Shown: positions 63,523 through 64,000 of the stretch, in pieces
Numbering within the stretch: position 1 is the first letter of the stretch
Layout: each line of letters starts with the position of its first letter
From: Thalassospiraceae bacterium LMO-JJ14
GTDB taxonomy: Bacteria; Pseudomonadota; Alphaproteobacteria; Rhodospirillales; Casp-alpha2
NCBI GenBank assembly: GCA_021555105.2
Contig: CP134604.1
Location: 1,612,001-1,676,000, forward strand
Length of the DNA stretch: 64,000 bases
Direction of reading: 5' to 3'
The notes under the pieces: model-generated
Database searches by the model: none
The model's input: the letters and a program-made list of their open reading frames with translations, nothing else
Told to the model about the DNA's origin: nothing
Program-made: the position numbers and the translations under genes

Positions 63523-64000
63523 GATGCCTGGCCTGTCGTTCTGTTCTCGGATTTGGCCATGTTTGCCAGCCCTGTTTTGTCAATCAACCATTCCATTTGA
63601 TTGCGGTAGGATGAGACAATTTCCGGCGTGACGGTTCTTAGTCCGCCGAAGAAATGATGTGGCAAAACATCAAACGAAGATTCCAGAAGATTCCTTAAGT
63701 AAGCCAAAACAGCTTCATCGCTCGGACCCGGTTCGCTGGCCGCCTTGGTGATCATGGCGGCGATCTCGCCTATATCGTGGCAATGATGGCATCCGGGAAC
63801 AACGGTGCCAAGCGGGGTGGGCCCTAGGAACAGGGCCTTGCGGCCCGCCAGGACCGCCTCCATTCCCGCCGTCCCGGTTACGACCACCGTTAACTGCGCG
63901 CCGTCGATGAGGGTGTGCAGTGGGACATCCGGCGCCACCAGGCGGACCCCCGGGCAGGCGCGCAATTTTCGGTAAAAGCCGCGGGGGCGCCGGCCCAGCA
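63519..64000 (-). CDS. Capsule-type GT-B protein, C-terminal part, runs off the window
   Basis: The frame is open to the right edge and has 160 codons visible, the last being the stop. Residues GAQLTVVVTGTAGMEAVLAG, then KALFLGPTPLGTVVPG, match the T-G-x-x-G-x-E-A donor-site motif of capsule export or synthesis GT-B proteins (KpsC/KpsS-like). Upstream residues in view are GRRPRGFYRKLRACPGV. A TTG at 63965 is not the real start, because the frame continues upstream. It overlaps the ABC exporter start by 4 nt, so both are in one operon. Confidence 0.7.
   Translation of the reverse strand, partial: LGRRPRGFYRKLRACPGVRLVAPDVPLHTLIDGAQLTVVVTGTAGMEAVLAGRKALFLGPTPLGTVVPGCHHCHDIGEIAAMITKAASEPGPSDEAVLAYLRNLLESSFDVLPHHFFGGLRTVTPEIVSSYRNQMEWLIDKTGLANMAKSENRTTGQAS

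Overview
The window reads as one contiguous piece of an alphaproteobacterial chromosome, most likely from the Rhodospirillales or a near relative. The evidence is the moderately high GC content, the gene order (ppx-rlmE-guaB-rsmB-like, pyrB-pyrC-plsY, ruvX near gatC-gatA-gatB) and the individual proteins (alpha-type RlmE with a basic N-terminal extension, HspQ, SufE, CobC, a small cereblon-like CULT protein). The genus cannot be named from the sequence. I see no tRNA, rRNA, insertion sequence, phage module or CRISPR array.

Left part (1-36.3 kb) is mostly housekeeping. It opens with the tail of a PiT phosphate transporter and an MBOAT O-acyltransferase with an SGNH-like partner. An RNA/nucleotide block follows: ppx/gppA, rlmE, guaB and an RsmB-like rRNA methyltransferase. 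Next come an orphan low-complexity protein, a TerB-like protein, an MscS channel, a YbjQ-family protein and an alpha/beta hydrolase. A minus-strand run of metabolic genes covers 17.4-12.0 kb: CULT-domain protein, SelW-like thioredoxin-fold protein, cupin, D-aminoacylase-type amidohydrolase, a 3-hydroxyisobutyrate-dehydrogenase-like oxidoreductase, TauE/SafE exporter and CobC. An AT-richer orphan membrane protein lies between this run and plsY-pyrC-pyrB. Then follow a sulfotransferase, two transporters, ruvX, an SH3-domain secreted protein, gatCAB, a GDP-fucose synthase, mnmC, sufE, hspQ, a PilZ protein and two divergent M20 metallohydrolases.

Right part (36.3-64.0 kb) is a large accessory surface-glycan region. 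Its first minus-strand run (45.6 to 36.3 kb) reads glycosyltransferase, AsnB-type amidotransferase, heparinase II/III-like protein, SxtJ protein, a 49-residue DUF5989 protein, NodU/CmcH-type carbamoyltransferase and an SGNH hydrolase, which suggests carbamoylation and trimming of a polysaccharide. A plus-strand gene (46.2-48.6 kb) encodes an unusual fusion of an O-antigen ligase/polymerase-like membrane domain with a GT4 glycosyltransferase. A second minus-strand run (57.3 to 48.6 kb) reads two paralogous GT-B-like proteins, a formyltransferase-like protein, a NeuB-family nonulosonate synthase, a methyltransferase, a glycosyltransferase and a second AsnB. This looks like synthesis and decoration of a nonulosonic-acid-containing glycan. 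The window ends with another GT4 enzyme, a capsule-type GT-B protein, a sulfotransferase, an ABC exporter and a truncated capsule-type protein.

The most interesting items are the CULT (cereblon-like, potentially thalidomide-binding) protein, the ligase/polymerase-GT4 fusion, the SxtJ-DUF5989-carbamoyltransferase cassette, the paralogous GT-B pair beside NeuB, an M20 protein that seems to have lost catalytic residues, and a dihydroorotase that lacks part of its metal/substrate motif. All functional statements are from reading the sequence and recalling protein families; no database search was run.
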